Source: Chryseobacterium sp. CH21
GTDB taxonomy: Bacteria > Bacteroidota > Bacteroidia > Flavobacteriales > Weeksellaceae
Direction of reading: 5' to 3'
Length of the DNA: 55,538 bases
Assembly (NCBI RefSeq): GCF_004119445.1
Contig: NZ_QICI01000054.1
Span: forward strand, 1 to 55,538
Positions 46,018 to 54,904 of the stretch are shown piece after piece. The notes under the pieces were generated by a model that worked only from the letters and a program-made list of their open reading frames with translations, had not been told where the DNA came from and did no database searches. The first letter of the stretch is position 1, and every line of letters starts with the position of its first letter. The position numbers and the translations under genes were made by a program.

Positions 46018-46950
46018 ATGGACAAGAGAATATTAGGTCTGCATCATATTACTGCTATTGCAGACAATGCCAAAAGAAATTTAGATTTTTATACCAAAGT
46101 TTTAGGAGTGAGACTGGTAAAGAAAACGGTAAATTTTGACGATCCGGGAACGTATCATTTCTACTTCGGAAACGAAAACGGAACTCCGGGAACAATTCTT
46201 ACTTTCTTTCCATGGGAAGGAATAGGAAAGGGGACTAATGGAAGCGGAATGGCGACTCACATCGGATATTCAGTACCCAAAGGAAGTCTTGACTTCTGGA
46301 AAAATCATTTGCAGAGTTTGAATGTTGCTACAGAAGAAGGGGAAATATTTGGAGAAAAAATGATTTCTTTTAAAGATCCGGATGGACTTCAGTTACAGTT
46401 GATAGAGCCATCCACTCAAGACAACAGAAAAGTATGGACAACAGATGATATAAAAGATGAAAACGCATTAAAAGGTTTTTATAATGTAACTTTAACTCTA
46501 AAGAAAGCTGATCCTACCATCAAAGTTCTGACAGATATTTTAGGATATGATTTACAGAAACACGAGGGGGAAAGATATAGATTGGCAACAGATGCCATTG
46601 ATACGGCTAATATTGTTGATATTATTGAAAACGATACCATTCCGGCAGGTAGAAATGCAGCAGGAACCAATCACCACATTGCATTCAGAGTAAAAGATGA
46701 TAATGTGTTGATGGAATATCGTGAGAAAGCTTTATCTGCAGGACTAAGCATCACTCCGAAGATCAACAGAGATTATTTCTACTCACTGTATTTCCGTGAA
46801 CCGGGAGGTGTTCTATTTGAAATAGCAACAGATAATCTGGGATTCACTGTGGATGAACCATTGAATGAATTGGGAACCAACCTGAAACTTCCCGTTCAAT
46901 ACGAAGGAATGCGTGAGAAAATAGAAGGAGTACTTCCGAACTTATCATAG
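46018..46950 (+). CDS. Ring-cleaving dioxygenase-like glyoxalase-fold protein (MhqO-like)
   Basis: A 310-residue protein with two vicinal-oxygen-chelate modules (about 5-135 and 150-290). It has LGLHHITAIADNAKRNLDFY at the N-terminus, a metal-ligand His in ATHIGYSV, NHHIAFRV in the second half and a Glu in PGGVLFEIATD. This is the MhqO/MhqE pattern of quinone-induced, Fe-dependent putative extradiol dioxygenases. It is monocistronic. Likely role is detoxification of quinones or aromatic compounds; the substrate is not known. Confidence 0.85.
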   Translation: MDKRILGLHHITAIADNAKRNLDFYTKVLGVRLVKKTVNFDDPGTYHFYFGNENGTPGTILTFFPWEGIGKGTNGSGMATHIGYSVPKGSLDFWKNHLQSLNVATEEGEIFGEKMISFKDPDGLQLQLIEPSTQDNRKVWTTDDIKDENALKGFYNVTLTLKKADPTIKVLTDILGYDLQKHEGERYRLATDAIDTANIVDIIENDTIPAGRNAAGTNHHIAFRVKDDNVLMEYREKALSAGLSITPKINRDYFYSLYFREPGGVLFEIATDNLGFTVDEPLNELGTNLKLPVQYEGMREKIEGVLPNLS

Positions 46951-47269
46951 ATCATCGGTCATATTTTATAAAGGTGCTAATTTTGAATTAAGATTAAAAC
47001 ATAAAGAATTAAAAGCATATAAATTTATTTTAGGAAGAAGCTTCATCGAATAAACTTGTTGATTCAAATCTTAGCCTACTTAAAATATGCATAGTTGACA
47101 ATGAAAACTTTGCGTTTAAATAAATTGATAAAATATATTGTAAAAATTTATATCTTTAGAATACAAAACTTAATTCACTCTTTCTCAACTCTAAGCCCCC
47201 AATCCTCAACGAAATTTGAAAAGTCAAAAAAAATCCCGATTTTTGCACTCCTTCAATAAACCCGAGTTC
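46951..47269. other. Spacer before topB with degenerate repeat text
   Basis: No gene. TTAAAACATAAAG (near 46987) and CTTTGCGTTT (near 47109) recur in the same order, but closer together, at 49668-49710, suggesting decayed copies of an intergenic repeat. It ends in the topB promoter. Confidence 0.4.
47215..47245 (+). promoter_or_regulatory. Promoter of topB
   Basis: TTTG at 47215-47218, 19 bp, GATTTTTG at 47238-47245 (one mismatch to TAnnTTTG), then 24 bp to the ATG at 47270. It lies within the longer frame, so it fixes the start at 47270. Confidence 0.55.
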
Positions 47270-49396
47270 ATGAAATTATGTATTGCCGAGAAACCCAGTG
47301 TTGCCAGAGATATCGCCAAAGTATTGGGCGCTACCACGCCTAAGCAAGGCTATATGGAAGGAAACGGCTATTGCGTAACATGGACGTTCGGACATCTTTG
47401 TACCCTGAAAGAACCCCACGACTACGGTCCACAGTTCAAATCCTGGAATCTTTTTTCACTGCCGATTATTCCCAACAGTTTTGGGATCAAGTTGATCCCG
47501 AATAAAGGTGTTGAAAATCAGTTTAAAGTGATTGAAAGACTGGTCGAAGAATGTGATGAGGTCATTAACTGCGGGGATGCCGGGCAGGAGGGAGAACTCA
47601 TTCAGCGTTGGGTATTGCAGAAAGCAAAATGCAACAAACCGATTCAGCGTTTATGGATTTCTTCATTAACGGAAGATGCCATTAAAGAAGGATTTGCGAG
47701 CTTAAAACCAGCAGAAGATTATAAAAATCTGTATCTGGCCGGAAATGCCAGAGCTATAGGAGACTGGTTATTGGGAATCAATGCAACCAGACTTTTCACT
47801 AAGAAATTTGGAGGGAATAAAGCGGTTCTTTCCATTGGAAGAGTGCAGACTCCTACATTGGCGATGCTGGTACAGCGTCAGAAAGAAATTGATGCCTTTA
47901 CTACAGAAGAATATTGGGAACTGAAAACCAAATACCGTGACGTTATTTTCAATGCAGCGATTGATCGTTTAAAAACGTTGGAACGTGCAGAAAAAGGACT
48001 GGAATATCTTAAAGTAAATCCATTTGAAATCGTTTCTTTCGAAATTAAAGAAGGAAAAGAAAAAAATCCACGACTTTTCGATTTGACAGGTCTTCAGGTA
48101 GAAGCCAATAAAAAATACGGATATTCAGCCGAAAATACCTTGAATTATATCCAGAGTCTTTACGAAAAGAAACACGTTACCTACCCTCGTGTTGATACAA
48201 CTTATCTATCCGAGAGTTTATATCCGAAAATAACGGGTATTCTTCAAAAAATGTATCCTTATCAGGACTTGATTGCACCATTATTGGAAGCTCCGATTCC
48301 GAAATCAAAAGCCGTTTTCGATGATACAAAAGTAACCGATCACCATGCGATCATTCCTACAGAAATTCCACCTTCTCAGAATCTGAGCAGGGAAGAAAAA
48401 CTGATTTATGATCTGATTGCAAAACGCTTCATTGCTGTATTCTATCCGGAATGTAAAATTTCCAATACTTTGGTAGAAGGAAAAGTGGGAACTATTCCTT
48501 TCAAAACCAGCGGAAGACAGGTTCTTGAAGCAGGATGGAGAGCCGTTTACGCCAAAGAACCCAAAGAAGAATCCACCGATAAGGAAAAAGAAAAAGAGGA
48601 AGAACAAACCATCCCGGAATTTACTGTAGGAGAAACCGGGCCCCACGATCCAATGACCCACCAGGGAAAAACAACACCTCCAAAACCTTACACCGAAGCA
48701 ACACTGCTGAGAGCCATGGAAACTGCCGGAAAACAGGTAGAAGATGAAGAACTGCGTGAAATGCTGAAGAACAACGGGATCGGAAGACCATCTACCCGTG
48801 CCAACATCATCGAAACCCTTTTCAAAAGAAAATACATCGAGAAGAAAAGGAAAAACCTCATCGCTACCCAAACCGGAATTCAGCTAATCGATACCATTGA
48901 AGATGAGTTGTTGAAAAGCCCGGAATTGACTGGAGAATGGGAATCAAAACTTCGTAAAATTGAAAAAGGAGAGTATGAAGCCAATCTTTTCAAAGAAGAA
49001 CTCATTCAGATGGTTACAGAACTTACGGAAAAAGTGGTGTACGGGAAAGGAAAAGTAATTACCCTTCAGGAAGAAGAAAAAGAAGAAGTAAAGGAGAAGA
49101 AAAAAAGAGAACCTGCACAGAAAAAAGAACTTCAGTCCTGGGAAGAAACGAAATGCCCGAAATGTAAAGAACACAATCTGATCAAAGGAAAAACTGCCGT
49201 AGGCTGTTCCGATTTTAAAAACTGTGGCTTTAAAATTACATTCGAAATTTTTGGTAAAAAATTATCAGATAAACAGCTTTTAGATCTGGTGTTAAAAGGA
49301 AAAACTTCAAAGTTGAAAGGCTTTGCCACTCATCCGGAAGCTCTTACAGAAGGTGTTTTGAGCTTAAGCGATGACTTTCAGATTCAGCTGAGCTAA
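47270..49396 (+). CDS. topB: DNA topoisomerase III (TopB), type IA
   Basis: A 708-residue type IA topoisomerase that passes single strands to decatenate or relax DNA. The N-terminal TOPRIM domain has the catalytic Glu (KLCIAEKPSVARDIAKVLGA) and the DxD-like NCGDAGQEGELI. The cleavage domain has the active-site Tyr in TYPRVDTTYLS. The C-terminal part has IGRPSTRANIIE. After a Glu/Lys-rich linker (about 440-465 and 610-640) comes a CPKC...C zinc ribbon (about 645-680) for single-strand binding. The start at 47270 begins directly with the TOPRIM strand. Confidence 0.95.
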   Translation: MKLCIAEKPSVARDIAKVLGATTPKQGYMEGNGYCVTWTFGHLCTLKEPHDYGPQFKSWNLFSLPIIPNSFGIKLIPNKGVENQFKVIERLVEECDEVINCGDAGQEGELIQRWVLQKAKCNKPIQRLWISSLTEDAIKEGFASLKPAEDYKNLYLAGNARAIGDWLLGINATRLFTKKFGGNKAVLSIGRVQTPTLAMLVQRQKEIDAFTTEEYWELKTKYRDVIFNAAIDRLKTLERAEKGLEYLKVNPFEIVSFEIKEGKEKNPRLFDLTGLQVEANKKYGYSAENTLNYIQSLYEKKHVTYPRVDTTYLSESLYPKITGILQKMYPYQDLIAPLLEAPIPKSKAVFDDTKVTDHHAIIPTEIPPSQNLSREEKLIYDLIAKRFIAVFYPECKISNTLVEGKVGTIPFKTSGRQVLEAGWRAVYAKEPKEESTDKEKEKEEEQTIPEFTVGETGPHDPMTHQGKTTPPKPYTEATLLRAMETAGKQVEDEELREMLKNNGIGRPSTRANIIETLFKRKYIEKKRKNLIATQTGIQLIDTIEDELLKSPELTGEWESKLRKIEKGEYEANLFKEELIQMVTELTEKVVYGKGKVITLQEEEKEEVKEKKKREPAQKKELQSWEETKCPKCKEHNLIKGKTAVGCSDFKNCGFKITFEIFGKKLSDKQLLDLVLKGKTSKLKGFATHPEALTEGVLSLSDDFQIQLS

Positions 49397-49464
49397 TCAA
49401 TAGTATATTTGGACCCAAATCGTCAATTATTATCTGGAAAAATAAGTTAATTAAAATTATCAAG

Positions 49465-49510
49465 TGGAGAATACGGGATTCGAACCCGTGGTCTTTTGAC
49501 TGCTATCCAA
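49465..49510 (-). tRNA. Truncated tRNA remnant (3' half only)
   Basis: The minus strand reads GCAGTC, a variable loop, then a perfect T-arm (ACGGG TTCGAAT CCCGT) and acceptor 3' strand ATTCTCCA. The 5' half (GGAGAAT acceptor partner, D-arm, full anticodon stem) is missing downstream on the minus strand. It cannot be a functional tRNA and looks like a duplicated tRNA 3' end. Confidence 0.6.
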
Positions 49511-49532
49511 ACGTATAGATTATATCATATTT

Positions 49533-49599
49533 GGATTCCTACGGAGTGACAAACTGTACGGATAAACTAAGCGTTATATTTGTTATTCTGAAAGAATCC
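49533..49599. repeat. Interspersed imperfect inverted repeat
   Basis: GGATTCCTACGGAGTGACAA (from 49533) pairs imperfectly with TTTGTTATTCTGAAAGAATC (49579-49599). The arms resemble those at 41700-41781, so the two are copies of one small palindromic repeat family. Confidence 0.55.
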
Positions 49600-49779
49600 C
49601 GTCTTTTAATTTTCTAGCTACTATGTAACAGTAAGCTATTTTATCGGAGATAAAATCTTAGCGCCTTAAAACATAAAGCTTAGGAAATAACTTGCGTCTT
49701 TGCGTTTTCCAACCCATCTATGCATAGATTCCGCAGGAATCCGGACTTACATTTTTCTGCGAATTCTTGACGGGGTGTT

Positions 49780-50202
49780 TTACCGGAACAATCTCTCATA
49801 CCAACTCGCAACATCCTTCTTAATTTCCTCATGATGCTTGCATAAAATCATAGCCAGTTCCAGTTCAGACCTGTCGGACTTATAAGGATTCAACGTAAGA
49901 AACCCAAAGAAATTACCATCCTGATCCAGAATTGCCGGAGGATAAGAAGCATAAGCATTCCATGGAGAATATGCACTGTATGTACCTCCGTAATTTCCAT
50001 AAGTGTTCCAGATAGATTTTGAACTAAAGACATTTCCATAATCACTGAACTTATTCCATATCGAATTTTTATCAAAATTATCACAGTTTAAGCATCCCAG
50101 ATATTGATTCTGATCTGCACCGCCATACAAATGCAGCGTCTGCGCATGAAAAATACAGCATAACAGAAAACTTAAAACAATGAATGCTTTTTTACAGTAC
50201 AT
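49780..50202 (-). CDS. Secreted YG/W-repeat protein, unknown function
   Basis: A 140-residue protein with a signal peptide (IVLSFLLCCIFHAQ). It then has LHLYGGADQNQYLGCLNCDN followed by tandem motifs of the form SIWNxxxxYGxxxS: SIWNKFSDYG, SIWNTYGNYG and SPWNAYASYP. Then comes DQDGNFFGFLTLN. The two Cys in CLNC could bind metal or form a disulfide. The same repeat architecture occurs in unrelated bacteria, so it is a real domain, but its function is not known to me. Monocistronic and downstream of an AraC-type gene. Confidence 0.75.
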   Translation of the reverse strand: MYCKKAFIVLSFLLCCIFHAQTLHLYGGADQNQYLGCLNCDNFDKNSIWNKFSDYGNVFSSKSIWNTYGNYGGTYSAYSPWNAYASYPPAILDQDGNFFGFLTLNPYKSDRSELELAMILCKHHEEIKKDVASWYERLFR

Positions 50203-50292
50203 AAGATAATTACTTTATTTAATAAGGATAACTACCATCAATAAAAAGAATGGTAGTAACTTCATCTTCTCGCTTCCAGCTTCTGCCCCTTA

Positions 50293-51162
50293 TCAATCTA
50301 TTTTAAATTTCTTCGGAGATTTTCCGGTGATTTGGGTGAATTTTCTATAAAAATATTCCAGCGTATTAAAACCCGATTCGAAGCATATATTTTTAATCCC
50401 GATTTCAGGGTTGCTGATCAAAAGCTGCTTGGCATGTTCTATTCTCAGCTGGATAATATATTCTACCGGAGTACAGTTGTAAGAATGCTTAAACTTCTTA
50501 AACAAATTGGCTTCACTCATTCCTGCAGTCATTGCAAGTTTCTTAATTGTAATCGGCTCTTTGTAGTTGTTCTTAATAAAATGAACGACTTCCTGCAATC
50601 CACTCTGCCCATTTCCAGTCTTGTCGGAATACAAAAGAATATGTTTTGCATTGGTCTTCATTAACTCATAAATAAGTTCTTTAAGGCTTAAGCTTAAAAG
50701 AAAATCTGAAGTACCATGGAGACTTCCGTCAATTCTTCTGTTATAAAGATTGGTAAGGCTTCTCCACAAAGATTCATCTGAGCTTACAAACTTTTTCACT
50801 GCATTCTCTTTCATCATAATTCCCGTTCGGTCCCATTCCGGATGCCAGTTCTCAATAACCTCAGAGAATACACTGTCAATATATTCCTGTTCAATATTTA
50901 ATACGAGACATTTGGTGGGTTCTTTGAAAACAGGATGGATGTCTATACTCAATTCCTTATTGCAGGGTGGAATAAATACACTTCTTTCATTAAACTCAAA
51001 AGTTTCTTCCTCACTGCGGATGATCTTATTGCCACTGAGCATAAGCGTGATGACAGGCTTTTCAAAAAAGAAATGAAAATCATGACAAACTACATTTGTT
51101 TCAAATACATTCAGTTCACCAAAAGGAATGCTGAAAACAGTTCTTTCTTCGATCTTTTCCAT
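50293..51162 (-). CDS. AraC-family transcriptional regulator
   Basis: A 289-residue protein with an N-terminal cupin sensory domain (about 20-110; SGNKIIRSEEETFEFNERSV) and a C-terminal AraC double HTH (about 195-285; ITIKKLAMTAGMSEANLFKK and IGIKNICFESGFNTLEYFYR, then TGKSPKKF). It is divergent from the aldehyde dehydrogenase/GMC oxidoreductase operon, with 101 bp between starts, so probably controls it in response to the alcohol or aldehyde substrate. Confidence 0.88.
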   Translation of the reverse strand: MEKIEERTVFSIPFGELNVFETNVVCHDFHFFFEKPVITLMLSGNKIIRSEEETFEFNERSVFIPPCNKELSIDIHPVFKEPTKCLVLNIEQEYIDSVFSEVIENWHPEWDRTGIMMKENAVKKFVSSDESLWRSLTNLYNRRIDGSLHGTSDFLLSLSLKELIYELMKTNAKHILLYSDKTGNGQSGLQEVVHFIKNNYKEPITIKKLAMTAGMSEANLFKKFKHSYNCTPVEYIIQLRIEHAKQLLISNPEIGIKNICFESGFNTLEYFYRKFTQITGKSPKKFKID

Positions 51163-51263
51163 GATAGGTAGAGTTTAGGTTAAAAAAATAGAGAATAGAT
51201 AAATGATTTATATCATGTTATTGCCATTTTCGAATTACGAAAAGTACAAAATAATTTGAAACA

Positions 51264-52670
51264 ATGGAAAATATATCAGTAGCCAAAGAAACCCATACTC
51301 CAGATACCGCATTTTTATCATTAAACCCTTCTACTTTAGAAGTTATAGGGGAAGTAGCGAATACTTCCCGTGAAGAGATTGATGCTAAAATTGAGAAAGC
51401 AAAAAAAGCCCAAAAGCTATGGTCAGCAAGACCTGATTCAGAAAGAAAAGATATTTTATTAAAAGTAGCAGAAGCTTTACAGCAAAATTCAAAACACCTT
51501 GCAGAATGGATCACCCGCGAGCAGGGAAAGCCACTTAATGGTCCGGGAGCCAATTTTGAAATGCAAGCCTGTGTAGGCTGGACCCAAGTTCCGGCATCAC
51601 TGGACTTACCAGAAGAAATTGTTTTTGAAGACGAAACCAGAAAAGATGTTTTATATAGAAACCCGATTGGAATTGTGGCTGCTATTGCTCCCTGGAACTG
51701 GCCTTTGATGATTGCCATCTGGCAGATTATTCCTTCACTCAGAATGGGAAATACAGTGATCATCAAGCCTTCAGAATATACTACTTATTGTAGTTTAGAA
51801 TTGATAAAAGTGATTAATACTGTACTTCCTGAAGATGTTTTACAGGTGATTACCGGCAGAGGAGAAGTAGGAGGGTATCTTACCTCACATCCTGAAATTG
51901 GGAAAATTATGTTTACAGGATCCATTGCTACAGGAAAAAAAGTCATTGAAGCCTCTGTTCAAAATATGGCCCGTTTAACCCTTGAATGCGGAGGAAATGA
52001 TGCCGGAATTATTTTGCCGGGACTTGATGTCTCAAAGCATATTGATAATATTTTCTGGGGTGCTTTCCTGAATATGGGACAAACCTGCGCCTGTTTAAAG
52101 AGACTATACGTTCATGAAAGCGATTATGAAAAAGTAGTTCAGGCTTTGGCAGATTATTCTTCCAATATTCCAATGGGGAACGGCGCAGATGAAGCCAGTG
52201 TTCTGGGACCTATCCAGAATAAAATGCAGTACAATAAAATTCAGGAGCTGATTCTTGATTCTGAAAATATCGGAGCTGACTTTATATTTACAGGACAAAA
52301 ACCTGATCTGGAAGGATATTTTATTCCGATAACCTTAGTTGGGAATGTAGATAACGGAGACAGAATTGTAGACGAAGAACAATTCGGTCCGGTGCTGCCA
52401 ATTATTAAATACAAAACATTGGAAGAAGCCATCAGCAAAGCCAACGACTCAGAAAACGGACTGGGAGCTTCTGTTTGGAGCGATGATCTTGACGAAGCTC
52501 AGAAAGTAGCAGTGCAACTGGAAGCAGGAACAGTCTGGATCAATCAGCATGGAGCGATTAACCCGTTTGTGCCCTTTGGTGGTGCAAAACAATCCGGTTA
52601 TGGAGTAGAATTCGGAATTGAAGGACTGAAAGCCGTTACCGTTCCTAAAGTAATCAGTATCAAAAAATAA
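51264..52670 (+). CDS. NAD(P)-dependent aldehyde dehydrogenase
   Basis: A 468-residue ALDH-superfamily enzyme that oxidises an aldehyde to its acid. Cofactor loop PWNWPLM and KPSEYT, Gly-rich FTGSIATGKK, catalytic Glu in LTLECGGND and nucleophile Cys in NMGQTCAC are all present. The C-terminal PFGGAKQSGYG closes the site. Length is normal. It lies 17 nt upstream of a GMC alcohol/choline dehydrogenase gene, so the pair should convert an alcohol to a carboxylate in two steps. Choline to glycine betaine is one possibility, but other alcohols fit as well. Divergent AraC regulator upstream. Confidence 0.9.
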   Translation: MENISVAKETHTPDTAFLSLNPSTLEVIGEVANTSREEIDAKIEKAKKAQKLWSARPDSERKDILLKVAEALQQNSKHLAEWITREQGKPLNGPGANFEMQACVGWTQVPASLDLPEEIVFEDETRKDVLYRNPIGIVAAIAPWNWPLMIAIWQIIPSLRMGNTVIIKPSEYTTYCSLELIKVINTVLPEDVLQVITGRGEVGGYLTSHPEIGKIMFTGSIATGKKVIEASVQNMARLTLECGGNDAGIILPGLDVSKHIDNIFWGAFLNMGQTCACLKRLYVHESDYEKVVQALADYSSNIPMGNGADEASVLGPIQNKMQYNKIQELILDSENIGADFIFTGQKPDLEGYFIPITLVGNVDNGDRIVDEEQFGPVLPIIKYKTLEEAISKANDSENGLGASVWSDDLDEAQKVAVQLEAGTVWINQHGAINPFVPFGGAKQSGYGVEFGIEGLKAVTVPKVISIKK

Positions 52671-52687
52671 AACAAATAAAAAAACAC

Positions 52688-54241
52688 ATGAAATACGATT
52701 TTATAATTGTCGGATCCGGTTCGGCAGGAGCTGTAATAGCCAACAGACTAAGTGAAAATGAAAATATTAATGTACTCCTTCTGGAAGCAGGACCCCATGA
52801 TAAAGTTCCTGAAGTACAGGAACAGTCAGGATGGCCCGCTGCGTGGAACAGTGAAAGAGACTGGGCCTATCATACCGTTCCTCAGGAATACGCAGGAGGA
52901 AATACAAAGTACTGGCCCCGTGGTAAAACATTGGGAGGTTCAAGCTCTATCAACGGATTGATCTATATCAGAGGTCACCAGCAGGATTATGATAATTGGG
53001 CTTATAAAGGATGTTTGGGCTGGGACTGGAATAGTGTTTTACCTTACTTTAAAAAATCTGAAACCCATGAAGGTGGTGGAGATGAAACTCATGGTGGAGA
53101 AGGACCGCTTTTTGTGAGCCGCATTCAACATCCAAATGCCATTTCAATAAGTGCTATTGAAGCGTGTAAAGAATTGGGCTACCCTTTGACAGATGATTTT
53201 AATAAAGAAATCTGGGGCGCTGGTCTTAATCATCTGACTGCAGGAAAAGACGGAAAAAGATGCTCAACAGCCAAGGCTTTCTTAGATCCTGTGAAATCAC
53301 GTACCAATCTGCACATTCATACCAATGCTATAGCTCAGAAATTAATTTTTGAAGGAGATGAATGTATTGGAGTCCAATATTTAAAAGATGGTGAATTAGT
53401 AGAAGCAGAAGCTGAAAAAGAAGTGATTGTATCCTGTGGAACGATAGAATCTGCCAAACTTCTGATGCTCTCAGGAATTGGCGAAAAGCAAGAACTGGAA
53501 TCTGTAGGAATCACCGTGGTAAAAGACCTGAAAGGAGTTGGAAAAAATCTTCAGGATCACCTTTTAACCAGTGTTATTTTTAAAGCTAAAAAAGAGATCC
53601 CGGCCCCACAAGCCAATCTATTGGAAGCTCAGTTATTTTGGAAAAGCAAAGAAGAAATGGCTTTCCCGGATCTGCAGCCTTTATTTATGGGACTTCCTTA
53701 CTATAGCTCTGGATTCACAGGGCCAGAAAACGCTTTTACATTCTGTGCCGGATTTATCAGACCTGCCAGTAAAGGATATATCAAACTGACTTCTTCTGAT
53801 CCTGCTGTATCACCAGAAATCAATCCCATGTATCTTTCTGAAGAATCTGATCTGGAGGCACTTTATCAATGCGTTGAAATATGCCGTGAAATGGGAAAAA
53901 CAGAAGCAATGAAAGAATGGAATGACGGTGAAATCTATCCCGGAGAAGGAAAAACAAAAGAAGAAGTAATTGATTATATCAAACAATCATGTTCCACTTA
54001 CCATCATATGACTGGAACCTGTAAAATGGGTACCGATAGCCAGTCTGTAGTGGATCCAAGACTGAAAGTATATGGAATAAAAGGATTAAGGGTAGCCGAT
54101 GCATCCATTATGCCGGATGTGGTTTCCGGAAATACCAATGCGCCTACCATTATGATTGGTGAAAAAGCTGCTGATATGATTAAAGAAGATCATCATCTGA
54201 AAGCATCTGATTCATCAGAAAAATTAACACTTGTTGTGTAA
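52688..54241 (+). CDS. GMC-family FAD-dependent oxidoreductase (choline/alcohol dehydrogenase-like)
   Basis: A 517-residue flavoenzyme that oxidises an alcohol to an aldehyde. FAD-binding GSGSAG (9-14) and LLLEAG, the GMC signature 1 PRGKTLGGSSSINGLIYIRG, signature 2 GTIESAKLLMLSGIG, and the active-site His pair in TYHHMTGTC plus GNTNAPT near the C-terminus are all visible. Its aldehyde product would go to the dehydrogenase encoded just upstream. The family covers choline, polyethylene glycol and aliphatic alcohol substrates, and the sequence alone does not choose between them. A strong terminator follows. Confidence 0.9.
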   Translation: MKYDFIIVGSGSAGAVIANRLSENENINVLLLEAGPHDKVPEVQEQSGWPAAWNSERDWAYHTVPQEYAGGNTKYWPRGKTLGGSSSINGLIYIRGHQQDYDNWAYKGCLGWDWNSVLPYFKKSETHEGGGDETHGGEGPLFVSRIQHPNAISISAIEACKELGYPLTDDFNKEIWGAGLNHLTAGKDGKRCSTAKAFLDPVKSRTNLHIHTNAIAQKLIFEGDECIGVQYLKDGELVEAEAEKEVIVSCGTIESAKLLMLSGIGEKQELESVGITVVKDLKGVGKNLQDHLLTSVIFKAKKEIPAPQANLLEAQLFWKSKEEMAFPDLQPLFMGLPYYSSGFTGPENAFTFCAGFIRPASKGYIKLTSSDPAVSPEINPMYLSEESDLEALYQCVEICREMGKTEAMKEWNDGEIYPGEGKTKEEVIDYIKQSCSTYHHMTGTCKMGTDSQSVVDPRLKVYGIKGLRVADASIMPDVVSGNTNAPTIMIGEKAADMIKEDHHLKASDSSEKLTLVV

Positions 54242-54263
54242 GCAGGCTTCAAAACCTGAACTT

Positions 54264-54295
54264 AACCGTTTCATGAGGGATGAAACGGTTTTTTT
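54264..54295 (+). terminator. Terminator of the ALDH-GMC operon
   Basis: AACCGTTTCAT and ATGAAACGGTT form a perfect 11-bp stem with a 5-nt loop, followed by TTTTT. Confidence 0.85.
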
Positions 54296-54314
54296 ATAAA
54301 AATTTTTAGGATTA

Positions 54315-54347
54315 TTGAGATCAAAAACGCTATAGCACTTACCTTTG
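54315..54347 (+). promoter_or_regulatory. Promoter of the thioesterase gene
   Basis: TTG at 54315-54317, 22 bp, TACCTTTG at 54340-54347, then 15 bp to the ATG at 54363. It sets the start inside the longer frame from 54345. Confidence 0.65.
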
Positions 54348-54362
54348 TTTAAAATAAAATTC

Positions 54363-54785
54363 ATGACACCAGAAAAAAAGAAACTCATTACAGACAGCTT
54401 TGGCCGCTCGGAAACCTTACAGTTCTATAAAGCAGAACTGCTGGAAGTAGAAACCGATTTTATATCGATGAAGATTCCTAAAATGGAAATGATGACCAGA
54501 AAAGCAGGAATGTTCAATGGTGCAATGATTGCCTCTTTGGTAGATGTTTCTTCAGGGTATGCAGCTGTGAGCCACTATCCGGAAGACTGTTATGTAGTGA
54601 CCGTGGAGCTGAAAGTGAATTATCTTCGCCCTGCCATGGGAGATGCCTTGGTTTCAAAATCCTATGTCATCAAAGGTGGAGGGAAAATTGTTGTGGTGAG
54701 AACGGAAATCTACGTTCAGAGCGAAGGTTCTGATTCTGAAAGTCATGTAGCCACTTCATTAGTAACCATGATGAAAATAAAATAA
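54363..54785 (+). CDS. PaaI-family hotdog-fold thioesterase
   Basis: A 140-residue acyl-CoA thioesterase-like protein. The hotdog motif GMFNGAMIASLVDVSSGYAA (about 50-70) contains the family's catalytic-type Asp, and VTVELKVNYLRPA follows. PaaI relatives hydrolyse aryl- or acyl-CoA esters in the cytoplasm. It has its own promoter and no functional neighbour that points to a substrate. Start at 54363 from the promoter. Confidence 0.85.
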   Translation: MTPEKKKLITDSFGRSETLQFYKAELLEVETDFISMKIPKMEMMTRKAGMFNGAMIASLVDVSSGYAAVSHYPEDCYVVTVELKVNYLRPAMGDALVSKSYVIKGGGKIVVVRTEIYVQSEGSDSESHVATSLVTMMKIK

Positions 54786-54904
54786 GATATTAAGGGAAAT
54801 AAAAGATAAAATATTCCTTAAATAAAGGGTTTTAAAGAAATTCTTTTTTCCGGAATGGAATGGCTTTTGCTCCTTATACTCCATAAACATTAAAAAATAA
54901 CTCA

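Larger units (their letters stand above)
49397..49779. other. Spacer with tRNA remnant and interspersed inverted repeats
   Basis: No protein gene. It contains a tRNA 3'-half remnant (49465-49510), an inverted-repeat element (49533-49599), the CATAAAG...TTTGCGTTTT repeat text (49668-49710) and a short palindrome GATTCCGCAGGAATC (49728-49742). Confidence 0.55.

Noticed and set aside
48305..48871. 188-residue ORF antisense to topB
   Set aside because: It lies wholly within a strongly conserved coding region and consists of Phe/Gly-rich low-complexity text typical of antisense frames.
51218..51766. 182-residue ORF antisense to the aldehyde dehydrogenase
   Set aside because: It is the mirror of a conserved enzyme, with no recognisable domain.
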